Source of the DNA: Rheinheimera sp. UJ63
Lineage (GTDB): Bacteria; Pseudomonadota; Gammaproteobacteria; Enterobacterales; Alteromonadaceae
DNA: 64,000 nucleotides
Assembly (NCBI RefSeq): GCF_021568285.1
Contig: NZ_JAKGTQ010000001.1
Span: 1,279,720 to 1,343,719, forward strand
Direction: 5' to 3'
Part shown: piece after piece, positions 43,374 through 55,896 of the stretch
Layout of the letters: each line of letters starts with the position of its first letter
Numbering within the stretch: the first letter of the stretch is position 1
Made by a program: the position numbers and the translations under genes
The notes under the pieces: model-generated
What the model was told of the DNA's origin: nothing
Database searches by the model: none
Seen by the model: the letters and a program-made list of their open reading frames with translations, nothing else

Positions 43374-45527
43374 TTAAACCGGGAAGAAACGCTGGCCGTT
43401 AGCAGCCATGGCGCGCGTATGATCTGTAACCTGATAAATTTCACCTAAATGGGCATATTTATCGGCTAGGGCAACAAAGTTAGCTAAACCTAAGGTGTCG
43501 GCGTAACGCAGTGGACCACCGCGGAACGGAGGGAAACCTAAGCCGTAAACAAGGCCCATATCGGCTTCAGCGGCACTGGCAACGATACCTTCTTCTAAGC
43601 AGCGAATGGTTTCGTTAATCATCGGTACCATAACGCGAGCAATAATCTCGTCAGCACTAAACTCGTGTTTCTCAGTCGTGAGTTCAGACAGTAAACCTAG
43701 GCTTGTTGCATCGATATCTTTCTTCGGTTTGCCTTTGGCGTCTTTACTGTAAGTATAGAAACCTACGCCATTTTTCTGGCCGTAACGTTTCGCGTTATAC
43801 ATCGCGGCTACCGGGTCTTTTGCCAGTTTCGCCATCCGAGTTGGGAAGCCATCCGCCATCACATCGGTACAGTGATAAGCGGTGTCTAAACCTACTACGT
43901 CCAGTAAATAGGCGGGGCCCATTGGCCAACCGAATTTTTTCTCCATCACTTTATCCACTTGCGCAAAATCTGCGCCATCTAGCACTAACTTACTGAAGCC
44001 AGCAAAGTAGGGGAACAGTACACGGTTAACGAAGAAACCAGGACAGTCGTTTACAACAATGGGGGATTTCCCCATTTTGGCAGCATAAGCCACGACCGCA
44101 GCAACGGTTTCATCACTGGTATCTTTACCGCGGATGACTTCAACTAACGGCATTCTGTGTACGGGGTTAAAGAAATGCATACCGCAGAAGTTTTGCGGCC
44201 GACTTAGGTTTGCCGCTAATTGATTAATAGAAATAGTAGAGGTGTTCGAGGTTAAAATGGCATCGTCGCTTAATAAGGCTTCAGTTTCTTTTAACACCGC
44301 GCCTTTAATTTTTGGATTCTCGACAACCGCTTCGACAACGATATCCACGCCGGCCACTAAATCATTGCTTAACGTGGGAGTAATAGCAGAAATCACTTTA
44401 GCCATGCCGACGGCATCTAATTTTTTACGATCGACTTGTTTTGAGAGCAACTTGGTTGCTTCTGACATGCCTAAAGCGAGTGCGTTGTCGGCAATGTCTT
44501 TCATGACCACCGGTACACCTTTCAGTGCAGACTGATAAGCAATACCTCCGCCCATAATACCCGCACCTAATACAGCGGCTTTATTCACGGCTTTAGTAGC
44601 GGTCTTAGCGGCTTTTTTCGCTTTACTTTTAATGACTTGGTCATTTAAAAATAGCCCTATTTGCGCCGTCGCCGCGTCGGTCTTGGCTAATTTGGCAAAA
44701 CCGGCGTTTTCTAAAGCAACGGCTCCTGCCCGATCTAGCGTGCTAGCGGCTTCTATCGTTTGTACCGCCATCATCGGCGCCGGATAATGTTTACCCGCAG
44801 TGGCGAACACCATACCTTTGGCTGTATTAAAGCTCATGGTGGCTTCAATTTTATTCAGTTTTAGCGGCTGTAATTTTACAGCGCGTTTCTTCTGCCAGTT
44901 TAACTGACCCGCGATAGCGTCTTGCAGCATGCTTAAACCGGCTGCCGCTAATTTTTCAGGGGCAACAACGGCATCAATTAAGCCTTCTTTTTGGGCTTGC
45001 TCTGCACTGCGATCTTTACCGGTGGTGATCCACTCCATGGCATTGTCAGCGCCGATAATCCGCGGTAAACGAACGGTACCCCCAAAGCCAGGCATTAAAC
45101 CGAGTTTAACTTCAGGTAAACCGATGCGTGTGGTCGTGTCAGCTACACGGTAGTCACAAGCGAGCGTCCATTCACAGCCGCCACCTAAGGCGAAACCTTT
45201 AATGGCCACTACGGTAGGAACAGGCAGGTCTTCACAAGCGTCAAACACATCAGAAGCTTGTTTAATCCACGGAACTAAATCGGCTTCAGGCCGTTCAAAA
45301 ATAGGTAAAAACTCGGTAATGTCAGCACCGACCACAAAGTTATCTTTGCCACTAACAAAAAGAACACCTTTTAAAGCGGGATCCGCGTGCAGCTTACTTA
45401 GGGCTGCCTTACAATCAGTCAGCGTCTGTTGATCAAATTTGTTGACCGAACCTTGTGCGTTAAAGGTAAACTGGGCAATACCAGGTTGCACATACTCAAC
45501 CTGAATGCTGTTACTCTGGTAAATCAT
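43374..45527 (-). CDS. fadB: Fatty-acid oxidation complex alpha subunit FadB
   Basis: FadB is the fused enoyl-CoA hydratase/3-hydroxyacyl-CoA dehydrogenase of beta-oxidation. The 717-residue protein has a crotonase N-half with catalytic Glu119 and Glu139 ([28 protein letters not shown]). A NAD-binding loop [14 protein letters not shown] begins the second half, with [18 protein letters not shown] carrying the dehydrogenase His. Residue numbers agree with E. coli. A FadR-like operator lies at 45570-45586, so induction by fatty acids is likely. Confidence 0.97.
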   Translation of the reverse strand: MIYQSNSIQVEYVQPGIAQFTFNAQGSVNKFDQQTLTDCKAALSKLHADPALKGVLFVSGKDNFVVGADITEFLPIFERPEADLVPWIKQASDVFDACEDLPVPTVVAIKGFALGGGCEWTLACDYRVADTTTRIGLPEVKLGLMPGFGGTVRLPRIIGADNAMEWITTGKDRSAEQAQKEGLIDAVVAPEKLAAAGLSMLQDAIAGQLNWQKKRAVKLQPLKLNKIEATMSFNTAKGMVFATAGKHYPAPMMAVQTIEAASTLDRAGAVALENAGFAKLAKTDAATAQIGLFLNDQVIKSKAKKAAKTATKAVNKAAVLGAGIMGGGIAYQSALKGVPVVMKDIADNALALGMSEATKLLSKQVDRKKLDAVGMAKVISAITPTLSNDLVAGVDIVVEAVVENPKIKGAVLKETEALLSDDAILTSNTSTISINQLAANLSRPQNFCGMHFFNPVHRMPLVEVIRGKDTSDETVAAVVAYAAKMGKSPIVVNDCPGFFVNRVLFPYFAGFSKLVLDGADFAQVDKVMEKKFGWPMGPAYLLDVVGLDTAYHCTDVMADGFPTRMAKLAKDPVAAMYNAKRYGQKNGVGFYTYSKDAKGKPKKDIDATSLGLLSELTTEKHEFSADEIIARVMVPMINETIRCLEEGIVASAAEADMGLVYGLGFPPFRGGPLRYADTLGLANFVALADKYAHLGEIYQVTDHTRAMAANGQRFFPV

Positions 45528-45569
45528 AAAAATGCTCCTTGGTCGCGTTAGCTATATATCATTATTCGC

Positions 45570-45586
45570 AACTGGTACGATGAGGT
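45570..45586 (-). promoter_or_regulatory. Putative FadR operator of fadBA
   Basis: Read on the plus strand, AACTGGTACGATGAGGT matches 13 of 17 positions of the E. coli fadBA FadR site (ATCTGGTACGACCAGAT), including the whole CTGGTACGA core. It sits 43 nt before the fadB start in the intergenic region shared with slt. FadR represses fadBA until acyl-CoA binds it. Confidence 0.6.
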
Positions 45587-45720
45587 TATCTGATCCAGTG
45601 TCTCGTGCTTTTAGAAAAATATCAATAGTTATTTAAACGGGTGTTTTAAATCGTGCTAAGCACAAACATACTAAACTATAGACAGTATTGACTGACTAAG
45701 TTTTCATCTGGAGTTGTACA

Positions 45721-47634
45721 GTGAAACGCCTGATCTTTATATTAAGTTGTACTTTTTTTTCTACAATGGCTGTCAGTAATGCTGAACAGATTGAACAGCA
45801 ACGTGAGTTATTTGTGCAAGCCGAGCGCCAAATGGGTTCCGCATCTCTTAGGCAAGTTGAAGCGTGGCTAGAAGAATTAAAAGATTATCCGTTACAACCC
45901 TATCTGCAACAACGCTACTTACAGCGGCGTTTGAATGCTCACACTGATATTGAAAGCTTTTTGCAGCAACATAAAGGCTCTCCGCTAGATTGGCCGTTGC
46001 GCCGGCCCTTTTTACAAAGCTTAGCGAAAGCAAAGCAATCTGAACGGTTTTTAACGAACTTTCCGGGTAGTTCAGACGCTGAGCTAAATTGCACGGCGTT
46101 GGAGCAGCGTTTGCGGATCAAGCCGGTTGATAAGCAGCAAGTCTGGCAGGAAGTACAAGCGTTATGGACCGTAGGGAAATCACAACCTAAAGACTGCGAT
46201 GGCCTATTTAAACAATGGCGCCAGGTTAATCCGCTGCAAGCCGATACGGTGTTGCGACGTATTCAATTGTCTGCAGAAGGCGGCGATGCGAGCTTAATTC
46301 GTTATTTAAAAACCTTGTTACCGGCTAATCAGCAATATTTAGCGGACATGTGGCTACAAGTGAGAAAGGACCCTAGTGTCATGACGAAAGGTCGTTTCTT
46401 TCCTGGTAAACATGTGGTTGAACGCGACATTTTGGCTTACGGTTTAAAACGCCTAATTTGGCGCTCACCCGATCAGGCCTTAAAAATGTGGCAGCGTTTT
46501 GTTAATGACCCTTATTTTACCGCTGCTCAGCGCGTTGATGTGCAGCGTCAATTTGCTATTGCCTTAGCCAGTAAAGGGGATAGTCGCGCCGATGAGTGGA
46601 TGGGGCAGTTACCCCCCGAGTTATTGGATAGCAGCTTAGCGCAATGGCAAGTGGGCCATGCGTTACGAGAGCTAAACTGGCCGAAAGTGCAAAAAGTCAT
46701 TGAGCAGTTCCCTGCAGAGCTCGCGGCAGATATCAATTGGCGCTATTGGTTAGCTCGTGCTTTTGAAGAGCAAGGGCAGCAAGCAAAGGCCGATCCCATT
46801 TTCCGTGAGCTGGCTTTGCGTCGACACTTTTATGGCTTTATGTCGGCAGCTAAGTTGGGGCTGCCGCCGAGTTTAGCGCACACTCCGGTGCCGGTATCTG
46901 CTGAAGAGTTGTTATTAGTGCAGCAACACCCTGCGGTGCAACGCGCCATTGAATGGCTGGCACTTGGCCGAATGACCGAAGCGCGACGGGAATGGAATTT
47001 CTTACAGCGCTCAGTGACTGAATCGCAAAAGTTAGCCGCGGCTAAGCTAGCCGGTCAAATGGAGTGGCATGAACGCGCCATTTTTACGCTGGCGGATGCC
47101 GGTTATTGGGACGATGTAGAATTACGTTTTCCACTGGCTTATAAAGATGAAATTCAACGCTCGGCGAAAGGCGCAAAAGTAGATTCTGGTTGGGCTATGG
47201 CAATAGCCCGGCGCGAAAGCTCATTTATGGCTGATGCTAATTCTCCGGTGGGTGCGCGAGGTTTAATGCAAATTATGCCCGCTACCGCTAATGATATTGC
47301 AAAAAAACGCGTGCAAATAGCGCAACTCTATAACCCCACCACCAATATCGATTATGGTACCGATTACCTTAACTATTTGATGAAGCGTAACGATGGCAAT
47401 TTAATTATGGCCACCGCGGCTTACAATGCGGGTTACAGTCGTGTTCGGCAATGGATCCCGAAAGACCACGCTTTGCCCGTTGATGTATGGGTAGAAACGA
47501 TCCCTTATCGCGAAACGCGAGAGTATGTAAAAGCAGTGATGGCGTATTATCAGATTTACAATATTCGCTTAAATGAACCCATTGATGTGTTTCAACCGCT
47601 GGTTGCGATGCAGATTGGGGCGAAGAGTAAATGA
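45721..47634 (+). CDS. slt: Soluble lytic murein transglycosylase Slt
   Basis: Slt cuts the glycan strands of peptidoglycan in the periplasm, leaving 1,6-anhydromuramic ends. The 637-residue protein starts at a GTG with GGAG 8 nt upstream. It has a signal peptide (LIFILSCTFFSTMAVSNA), a long alpha-superhelical U/L domain, and a C-terminal GH23 domain. There the catalytic Glu499 is in ARRESSFMADANSPVGARG, followed by LMQIMPATA and TAAYNAGYSRVRQW. Confidence 0.95.
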   Translation: MKRLIFILSCTFFSTMAVSNAEQIEQQRELFVQAERQMGSASLRQVEAWLEELKDYPLQPYLQQRYLQRRLNAHTDIESFLQQHKGSPLDWPLRRPFLQSLAKAKQSERFLTNFPGSSDAELNCTALEQRLRIKPVDKQQVWQEVQALWTVGKSQPKDCDGLFKQWRQVNPLQADTVLRRIQLSAEGGDASLIRYLKTLLPANQQYLADMWLQVRKDPSVMTKGRFFPGKHVVERDILAYGLKRLIWRSPDQALKMWQRFVNDPYFTAAQRVDVQRQFAIALASKGDSRADEWMGQLPPELLDSSLAQWQVGHALRELNWPKVQKVIEQFPAELAADINWRYWLARAFEEQGQQAKADPIFRELALRRHFYGFMSAAKLGLPPSLAHTPVPVSAEELLLVQQHPAVQRAIEWLALGRMTEARREWNFLQRSVTESQKLAAAKLAGQMEWHERAIFTLADAGYWDDVELRFPLAYKDEIQRSAKGAKVDSGWAMAIARRESSFMADANSPVGARGLMQIMPATANDIAKKRVQIAQLYNPTTNIDYGTDYLNYLMKRNDGNLIMATAAYNAGYSRVRQWIPKDHALPVDVWVETIPYRETREYVKAVMAYYQIYNIRLNEPIDVFQPLVAMQIGAKSK

Positions 47635-49002
<1,368 letters not shown>

Positions 49003-49023
49003 GCGGTCGCTGAAAAGGACATT

Positions 49024-50475
49024 ATGCAATATCGTTCGATTATCCGTATCTTGGGGATGCTGATTGCTATCTTCAGTATCACCATGGTGCCGCCGGCGAT
49101 GGTGGCGTTCTGGTATAAAGATGGTGCGGGTTTACCCTTCATTTTGTCCTTTTTAATGTGTGTTGCCATCGGTTTTATGACCTGGTATCCGAATCGCAAA
49201 TACCGTCGCGAACTTAAAGTACGTGACGGTTTTTTAATTGTGGTATTGTTTTGGATTGTGCTCGGTGCGGTGGGCGGTATTCCGTTAGTTCTGGCTGAAT
49301 ATCCGAATTTGAATCTCGCTTCCGCGATGTTTGAAGCCTTTTCTGGCTTAACCACGACCGGCGCCACAGTGCTAACCGGCATTGAGTTGTTACCCAAGGC
49401 CATTCTTTATTATCGCCAGCAATTGCAATGGCTAGGCGGTATGGGGATTATCGTTTTAGCAGTAGCCATTTTGCCACTGCTCGGTGTGGGCGGGATGCAG
49501 TTGTTTCGTGCTGAAACCCCCGGGCCGGTTAAAGATAACAAAATGACACCGCGTATTGCTGATACCGCAAAGCACCTCTGGTATATCTATTTAGCCTTAA
49601 CCATTACTTGTGCCTTAGCTTTTTATTTAGCCGGTATGTCGGCGTTCGACGCCATCTGTCATGCGTTTTCAACGGTCGCTATTGGTGGCTTTTCTACTTA
49701 TGACGCCAGTATGGGCCATTTTAACAGTCCGTTGATCAATCTGATCTGTGTGTTCTTTTTGTTTATTAGTGCGGTAAATTTCACCCTACATTTTGCTGTC
49801 GTGCGCGGCAAAAATTTAAAAACCTATTTTGGCGATCCAGAATTTAATACCTTTTTTGGGATTCAAGTGGCCTTAATTGTCATTTGTTTCTTAGTGTTGC
49901 TGCACACCAGTGTCTATCCCGATAAGCTCACCGCACTAAATCATGCCGTATTTCAAGCTGTGTCTATCTCCACTACCGCCGGTTTTGCTACGGATGGCTT
50001 TTCAACCTGGCCATTGTTTTTGCCTATTTTGCTAATATTTTCAAGTTTTATTGGCGGCTGTGCTGGCTCGACCGGTGGCGGCATGAAAGTTGTGCGAGTG
50101 CTGTTGTTGTTTAAACAGGGCGCGCGTGAGCTCAATCGCTTGGTGCATCCACGCGCGGTATATGCCATTAAGTTAGGTCGTCGCGCTGTAGAAGACCGTA
50201 TTGTGCAAGCGGTATGGGGCTTCTTTGCGGCTTATGCATTAGTGTTTGTGGTGATTATGCTGGCGTTGATTTTTACTGGCTTAGATAATATTACGGCGTT
50301 TTCAGCAACCGCGGCTTGTTTAAATAATCTGGGGCCGGGTCTGGGCGAAGTGGCCGCTCACTTCGGTAATATCCCCGATGCCAGTAAATGGATTTTGATT
50401 GTGGCTATGGTGTTCGGTCGCTTGGAGATTTTCACCTTGCTGGTGCTATTTACCCCTGCCTTTTGGAAAGACTAA
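49024..50475 (+). CDS. trkH: Trk system potassium channel subunit TrkH
   Basis: TrkH is the membrane pore of the low-affinity Trk K+ uptake system. The 483-residue protein has about ten hydrophobic segments and four pore loops, e.g. FSGLTTTGATVLTGIE, FSTVAIGGFSTYDAS, VSISTTAGFATDGFS and ATAACLNNLGPGLGEV. Its gating partner TrkA is encoded by the next gene on the other strand, with the two stops 10 nt apart. Confidence 0.96.
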   Translation: MQYRSIIRILGMLIAIFSITMVPPAMVAFWYKDGAGLPFILSFLMCVAIGFMTWYPNRKYRRELKVRDGFLIVVLFWIVLGAVGGIPLVLAEYPNLNLASAMFEAFSGLTTTGATVLTGIELLPKAILYYRQQLQWLGGMGIIVLAVAILPLLGVGGMQLFRAETPGPVKDNKMTPRIADTAKHLWYIYLALTITCALAFYLAGMSAFDAICHAFSTVAIGGFSTYDASMGHFNSPLINLICVFFLFISAVNFTLHFAVVRGKNLKTYFGDPEFNTFFGIQVALIVICFLVLLHTSVYPDKLTALNHAVFQAVSISTTAGFATDGFSTWPLFLPILLIFSSFIGGCAGSTGGGMKVVRVLLLFKQGARELNRLVHPRAVYAIKLGRRAVEDRIVQAVWGFFAAYALVFVVIMLALIFTGLDNITAFSATAACLNNLGPGLGEVAAHFGNIPDASKWILIVAMVFGRLEIFTLLVLFTPAFWKD

Positions 50476-50485
50476 GCTTAGAATG

Positions 50486-51862
50486 CTAGATAAAAATCGC
50501 ACTGACTTGGAACAGCTTTTCGACTTCCACAATGTGTTTTTTATCGACCATAAATAAGATAACGTGATCATCAGTATTGATGCGCGTATTATCATGGGCA
50601 ATCATGACTTCATCGCCTCGGACGATGGCGCCGATAGTGGTGCCTGGCGGCAGTTTTATTTCGCCAATGGTTTTACCTACCACCTTGCTGGTGCTACTGT
50701 CACCATGCGCGATGGCTTCAATGGCTTCAGCCGCGCCACGGCGCAGTGAATACACATTGACAATGTCACCGCGGCGAATATGCGTCAATAATGCTGAGAT
50801 AGTGGCTTGTTGCGGCGACACCGCAATATCCACTTCGCCACCTTGCAATAAATCAACATAGGCACTGCGCTTAATTAGCACCATGGTCTTTTGTGCGCCC
50901 ATGCGCTTTGCCAACATGGCCGACATGATGTTGGCTTCGTCATCGTTCGTTACTGCAATAAAAACATCGATTTGCTCAATGTTTTCTTCTTCTAACAATT
51001 CAGGATCGGAAGCATCGCCGACATAGACAACAGTGTTATCTAAGCCACTGGATAAGAATTCAGCCCGCTCTTTACTGCGCTCAATTAATTTTACACTATG
51101 GGTTTTTTCTAATGCGCGGGCTAAACCAAATCCGACGTTACCACCACCGGCAATCATGATCCGTCGATAGCTACGTTCTAACTTTTGCAGTTCGCTCATT
51201 ACCGCGCGAATGTGTTTAGTGGCTGCGACAAAGAACACTTCATCGTCGGCTTCAATAATGGTGGTGCCCAGCGGCTTTATCGCATTACCACGGCGATAAA
51301 TGGCGGCCACACGGGTTTCGATATGTGGCATGTGTTCTTTCAGCGCCGATAACGCATGGCCCACTAATAAGCCACCGTAATAGGCTTTCACCGCAACTAA
51401 ACTGACTTTACCTTCAGCAAATTCAACGACCTGTAGTGCACCGGGGTAATCAATTAGCCGGCGAATATAATTGGTCACCAAGGCTTCCGGCGCAATAAAG
51501 TGGTCAACAGGCATATCGTCTTTGTGGAACAGCTCATCGCGGTACTTTAAATACTGATTGGTGCGAATACGGGCAATTTTCAGCGGCGTATTAAACATGC
51601 TGTAGGCCACCTGACAGGCCACAATGTTAACTTCATCCGAGTTGGTCACGGCAACAACCATGTCGGCATCTTCGGCGCCGGCTTTGCGCAAAATATCAGG
51701 ATGTGAGCCATGACCAAACACCACCTGCAGGTCAAAACGATCTTGCAATGAGCGCAGTTTATCCAGATTGGTATCAACAATCGTAATATCATTCTGTTCA
51801 CCGACCAGATTTTCTGCCAGTGTTGCGCCAACTTGTCCTGCCCCTAGGATGATGATTTTCAT
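50486..51862 (-). CDS. trkA: Trk system gating protein TrkA
   Basis: TrkA is the cytoplasmic NAD(H)/ATP-binding ring that gates TrkH. I start at ATG 51860-51862, giving 458 residues, as in E. coli, beginning [20 protein letters not shown]. There are two RCK units, each with a Rossmann loop ([13 protein letters not shown] near residue 7; [14 protein letters not shown] near 237) and a C-terminal ligand domain. The open frame upstream overlaps rsmB and is not needed. It lies 8 nt after the rsmB stop, so it may be in the def-fmt-rsmB operon. Confidence 0.96.
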   Translation of the reverse strand: MKIIILGAGQVGATLAENLVGEQNDITIVDTNLDKLRSLQDRFDLQVVFGHGSHPDILRKAGAEDADMVVAVTNSDEVNIVACQVAYSMFNTPLKIARIRTNQYLKYRDELFHKDDMPVDHFIAPEALVTNYIRRLIDYPGALQVVEFAEGKVSLVAVKAYYGGLLVGHALSALKEHMPHIETRVAAIYRRGNAIKPLGTTIIEADDEVFFVAATKHIRAVMSELQKLERSYRRIMIAGGGNVGFGLARALEKTHSVKLIERSKERAEFLSSGLDNTVVYVGDASDPELLEEENIEQIDVFIAVTNDDEANIMSAMLAKRMGAQKTMVLIKRSAYVDLLQGGEVDIAVSPQQATISALLTHIRRGDIVNVYSLRRGAAEAIEAIAHGDSSTSKVVGKTIGEIKLPPGTTIGAIVRGDEVMIAHDNTRINTDDHVILFMVDKKHIVEVEKLFQVSAIFI

Positions 51863-51870
51863 AGTCTGTC

Positions 51871-53172
51871 TCAGTTCGGCGTTGCTTTGTGCAACAAGGC
51901 AAAGAAGAAGCCATCCATGTCGGCTGCACCCGGTAAGATTTGCCAACAAGCTTCGGTACCTGCTTGAGTGATAGGCACTAGGCTTGCATCGGCTTGGTGT
52001 GCCAAAAATTGCGTGATTTGTTGCAGGTTCTCGGCCGGTAACACACTACAGGTTGCATAAAGTAAGGTGCCGCCAGGTTTTAATAGCTGCCAAGCTTGTT
52101 GCAAAATGTCGGTTTGTAAGCTGGCTAAATTAGCGATATCAGCTTTTTTACGTAACCAGCGAATATCAGGATGGCGCCGGATCACACCGGTGGCTGAACA
52201 GGGTACATCTAATAAAATGCGATCAAACAGGTCACCTTGCCACCAGCGTGCAGTATCAAGCACATCGGCAGCAACGACGCGAGCCTCTAATTGTAGCCGT
52301 GCTAAGTTTGCATGCACGCGCTCTAGTCGCTTTTCATCACGATCCAGTGCGGTTAAATGCAGGTCAGTGGTCTGTTCCAAAATATGGCACGTTTTGCCAC
52401 CGGGCGCGCAGCATGCATCTAGCACTTGCTCGCCGGGTTGTGCATTCAGTAATAAAGCGGCATGTTGCGCTGCGGCATCTTGCACAGAGAACCAGCCTTG
52501 CTGATAGCCCGGTAAGCTGGTGATATCGCAAGCCTGTTGTAGTTTGATCGCAACCGGTAAATAGCTAAAGGGTTGGGTATAAGCAATATCTTCAGCCGTT
52601 AGCGCAGCACAAAATTGCGTTGGGCTAATTTGTTGCTGATTAACGCGCAGCCATAACGGCGCTTTTTGTTGGTTGGCTACCAGGATATCAGACCAATCTG
52701 CGGGGTATGCTTGTTGCAAAGCGCTGATTAGCCAGCCGGGGTGGTTAAATTTCACGGCATCAGGCGCATGACTAAAATCAAATAGTGCCGGTTGACGTTG
52801 CACACTGCGTAACACCGCGTTAATCAGTTTTGTTAGGCTTTGGCCTTTTAAACTTCGTGCGGCTTCAACCGTTTCGCTGATGGCGGCATGATCAGGAATG
52901 CGCATAAACTTTAACTGATAAATGCCTACATACAACAAGAACTGCAACGGCCGCAGTTGTTTCACCAACGGTTTGCTCATCAGTTGTTGGCAAACGGTTT
53001 CCAGTTGCGGTAAGTAACGCATGACCCCAAAGCAAATTTCTTGTAGCAAAGCTTTGTCTGCAGGCAAATCTAATTTAAGTTGTGCCCGAGGTAAGGCGTC
53101 CGATAAAGACTTACCTTGGTCAATCACTTGATAACAAGTATCGGCGGCGAGTGCGCGAAGTTGGGCGCTCAT
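51871..53172 (-). CDS. rsmB: 16S rRNA (cytosine967-C5)-methyltransferase RsmB
   Basis: RsmB (Sun) methylates C967 of 16S rRNA. The 433-residue protein has an N-terminal NusB-like RNA-binding domain (about 1-140). The SAM-dependent core follows, with [32 protein letters not shown] and the catalytic [11 protein letters not shown]. Its ATG overlaps the fmt stop (ATGA), the conserved def-fmt-rsmB-trkA order of gammaproteobacteria. Confidence 0.96.
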   Translation of the reverse strand: MSAQLRALAADTCYQVIDQGKSLSDALPRAQLKLDLPADKALLQEICFGVMRYLPQLETVCQQLMSKPLVKQLRPLQFLLYVGIYQLKFMRIPDHAAISETVEAARSLKGQSLTKLINAVLRSVQRQPALFDFSHAPDAVKFNHPGWLISALQQAYPADWSDILVANQQKAPLWLRVNQQQISPTQFCAALTAEDIAYTQPFSYLPVAIKLQQACDITSLPGYQQGWFSVQDAAAQHAALLLNAQPGEQVLDACCAPGGKTCHILEQTTDLHLTALDRDEKRLERVHANLARLQLEARVVAADVLDTARWWQGDLFDRILLDVPCSATGVIRRHPDIRWLRKKADIANLASLQTDILQQAWQLLKPGGTLLYATCSVLPAENLQQITQFLAHQADASLVPITQAGTEACWQILPGAADMDGFFFALLHKATPN

Positions 53173-54110
53173 AATTGCTGACCCACAGGTAACCAGTCAC
53201 TGCGGCCATTTAAAAAATCAGCCGCTGACATAGGTTTTTTACCGGGGGGCTGCAGTTGCGTAATCACTAAAGACCCTTGCTGGCAGCTGATATAAATACC
53301 GGTTTTATCTGCCCTAATAACGGTGCCAATAGTTTGTTCGTCACTCGGTACAACATGTGCTTGCCAAACTTTGACCGCACCTTGGGGTAGCTCAAGATAG
53401 CTGACTGGCCACGGGTTAAAAGCTCGCACTTCACGCTCTAGCGCATCGGCATTCTTATTAAAATCAAGACGGGCTTCTTCTTTGGATAGTTTTTGTGCAT
53501 AACTGGCTGCAGCGTCTTGTTGGGCTTCGGCTTGTTGTTGCAACTGTGGTAGTTGTGTCAGTGCAGTGAGCAACGCTTGTGGCCCCAACTCTGCCAATTT
53601 GCCATACAAAGTGGCACTGGTGTCGGTTGAAGTAATTGAGATCGCGGCTTTACTGAGCATCGCCCCGGTGTCTAACCCTTCGTCCATTTGCATAATGGTG
53701 ACGCCCGTTTGCTGATCGCCAGCCCAGAGCGCGCGTTGAATAGGTGCTGCGCCACGCCAGCGCGGTAACAACGAACCGTGCACATTGATACAACCCAAGC
53801 GCGGCGTGTCTAGCACTACCTTGGGTAAAATTAAGCCATAGGCAACGACAATCATCAAATCGGCGTCTAAGGCGGCTAATTCTTGCTGCGCAGCCGCTTT
53901 TTTGAGTGATTTAGGTTGATATACCGGGATCTGCTGGCGCTCAGCTAATTGTTTCACTGGGCTCGGTTGTAGTTTTTGACCACGGCCAGCCGGTCGGTCT
54001 GGCTGGGTGTAAACCGCCACAATCTGATGTTCGCTTGCTAACAACGCCTGTAAGTGGCAGGCGGCGAAATCCGGTGTACCGGCAAAAATAATTCGAAGAG
54101 GTTGGGTCAC
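53169..54110 (-). CDS. fmt: Methionyl-tRNA formyltransferase
   Basis: Fmt transfers a formyl group from 10-formyl-tetrahydrofolate to initiator Met-tRNA. The 313-residue protein begins [16 protein letters not shown] after MTQP. The catalytic stretch [22 protein letters not shown] contains the family His, and GLDTGAML holds the Asp. It is 12 nt after def, whose enzyme removes the same formyl group. Confidence 0.97.
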   Translation of the reverse strand: MTQPLRIIFAGTPDFAACHLQALLASEHQIVAVYTQPDRPAGRGQKLQPSPVKQLAERQQIPVYQPKSLKKAAAQQELAALDADLMIVVAYGLILPKVVLDTPRLGCINVHGSLLPRWRGAAPIQRALWAGDQQTGVTIMQMDEGLDTGAMLSKAAISITSTDTSATLYGKLAELGPQALLTALTQLPQLQQQAEAQQDAAASYAQKLSKEEARLDFNKNADALEREVRAFNPWPVSYLELPQGAVKVWQAHVVPSDEQTIGTVIRADKTGIYISCQQGSLVITQLQPPGKKPMSAADFLNGRSDWLPVGQQL

Positions 54111-54122
54111 AGTTTTTCCTGT

Positions 54123-54638
54123 TTACAGCGCGTGGCGTTCAGCCAGTTTGGCTTCTTTTTCTAGCTTTTTGCGGATACGCTCGCGTTTTAAAGGCGACAG
54201 ATAATCAATAAACAGCTTGCCAATTAAATGGTCTAGTTCATGCTGTAAACAAATGGCGAGTAGGCCATCGGCTTGCAGTTCGAAACTATTGCCATCAATA
54301 TCCTGAGCTTTTAAGGTAATATTTTTGGCTCGCTTCACTGACGCGTAGTTTTGCGGCACAGATAAGCAGCCTTCTTCATAGCTGGTTTCGCCATCGTGTG
54401 CGATAATCTCAGGGTTAATAAACACCATGGGTTCACTGCGATCTTCCGAGTGATCTAACACGACGATGCGTAAATGCTGATTAACTTGGGTCGCCGCTAA
54501 GCCGATACCATTTTCATCATACATGGTGTCGAGCATATCGGTAACTAACTGCCGAATTTCCGGCGTAATAGTGGTGACCGGTTTGGCAATAGTGCGCAAA
54601 CGATCGTCTGGGTAATGTAATACTTTTAAAACAGCCAT
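54123..54638 (-). CDS. def: Peptide deformylase
   Basis: Def is the metal enzyme that removes the formyl group from new proteins. The 171-residue protein has all three motifs: GIGLAATQV (44-52), EEGCLSVP (88-95, with metal ligand Cys91) and HELDH (133-137). The length is typical of the type 1B enzyme. It is the first gene of def-fmt-rsmB and diverges from a LysM gene. Confidence 0.97.
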   Translation of the reverse strand: MAVLKVLHYPDDRLRTIAKPVTTITPEIRQLVTDMLDTMYDENGIGLAATQVNQHLRIVVLDHSEDRSEPMVFINPEIIAHDGETSYEEGCLSVPQNYASVKRAKNITLKAQDIDGNSFELQADGLLAICLQHELDHLIGKLFIDYLSPLKRERIRKKLEKEAKLAERHAL

Positions 54639-54695
54639 AACACCTACAAAAATATGCTTTAATTAAATCACTGTGGTATGTTTTAATTTTAGCCA

Positions 54696-54712
54696 TTATT
54701 GCGCTGCAATAA
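54696..54712. repeat. Short palindrome between def and the LysM gene
   Basis: TTATTGC, GCT, GCAATAA is a perfect 7-bp inverted repeat in the 125-bp divergent region. It may be a regulator site or part of a short hairpin. No known consensus is recognised. Confidence 0.35.
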
Positions 54713-54763
54713 CAGCTTAGTATGTAATAATTACAAAACAGTATAGTTTTAAAGGAAGCTGGC

Positions 54764-55870
54764 ATGCTGAAAAAAATAACACTGATAATAGCGGCCTCAA
54801 TATGTTGGTTTTCAGCTAGTGTGTTAGCAGATGTATTAAAGTTGCGCGACAACGCACCGATGACCTACGTGGTTAAAGCGGGGGACACGTTATGGGATAT
54901 TTCTGGTTTATATCTCAATGAGCCTTGGTTGTGGCCGCAATTATGGCAAATGAACCCACAAGTTGATAACCCACACTTAATTTATCCTGGTGATATTTTA
55001 ACGTTAACCTTTGATAGTGAAGGTCGCCCGGTATTGGCCGTGAATAAGCGGGCGGTGCGTTTAACACCACAAACCCGTACTACGCATAAAAATCCGGATG
55101 CGATAGCCACCTTACCCTTGGGTATCATACGTCCTTTTTTAACCTATGATCAGGCCTTATCACAAGCTGAGATCGATGCTTTACCTTACATCTTAGGGAG
55201 CAATCGCGCCTCTAAAAGTGCCGCTGAAACACAGACGTTATATGTGAATAATGAGCTACTGCAAGGTGCAGCTTATGCAGTATATCGTCAAGGCCGGGCT
55301 TATGTTGATCCGGATACCGGTGAAACACTGGGTCATGAAACACGCTTAATTGCCACCACCCGAGTTATTCGGGGCGGCAGTGCCGCGACAGAAAGTAGCG
55401 CTTTCGAGCCCGCCGCTATGCAGGTACTGAATATTACCCGTGAAATTCGCCAAGGCGACAAGGTGATCCCGGCCTACGAATCGCAATCATTGCCGGTACA
55501 CTTTTTGATGACGCAGCCAAGTACACCGATCGAAGGTCGCATTATTGCCGCGTCGTCCGATTTACGTGAAATGGCTAAAATGGATGTGGTTATTCTTAAC
55601 CGCGGTGAGCAGGAATTAAAAGCCGGTCACATGCTGGGTATTTATCGGCAATCACCGACCGTGGTTGACGGTCGCAATGGCCCTGTTTACCTTGAAGATG
55701 CGACCAAGCTGCAAAAACTGATGCGTGATGTTGGTGGTGAAGCCATTGAAATGCCGAAAGAGAAAGTCGGTGAAATGATGGTCTTTAAAACCGCAGAAAA
55801 AGTCAGCTTTGCAATTGTCACGCAAACCATTGCTCCGGTTCGCGTTGGAGATAGTATCGGCAACCTATAA
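54764..55870 (+). CDS. Exported LysM-domain protein
   Basis: A 368-residue protein with a signal peptide ending near SVLADV (about residue 23). One LysM peptidoglycan-binding domain lies at about residues 34-80 (TYVVKAGDTLWDISGLYLNE, IYPGDILTL). The C-terminal 290 residues have no known catalytic motif. This gene type regularly precedes dprA in gammaproteobacteria. It is probably a periplasmic, wall-associated protein. A strong AAAGGAAG lies ahead of the ATG. Confidence 0.9.
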   Translation: MLKKITLIIAASICWFSASVLADVLKLRDNAPMTYVVKAGDTLWDISGLYLNEPWLWPQLWQMNPQVDNPHLIYPGDILTLTFDSEGRPVLAVNKRAVRLTPQTRTTHKNPDAIATLPLGIIRPFLTYDQALSQAEIDALPYILGSNRASKSAAETQTLYVNNELLQGAAYAVYRQGRAYVDPDTGETLGHETRLIATTRVIRGGSAATESSAFEPAAMQVLNITREIRQGDKVIPAYESQSLPVHFLMTQPSTPIEGRIIAASSDLREMAKMDVVILNRGEQELKAGHMLGIYRQSPTVVDGRNGPVYLEDATKLQKLMRDVGGEAIEMPKEKVGEMMVFKTAEKVSFAIVTQTIAPVRVGDSIGNL

Positions 55871-55896
55871 GGTAAACTGTCGGGAGCTATGATGTT

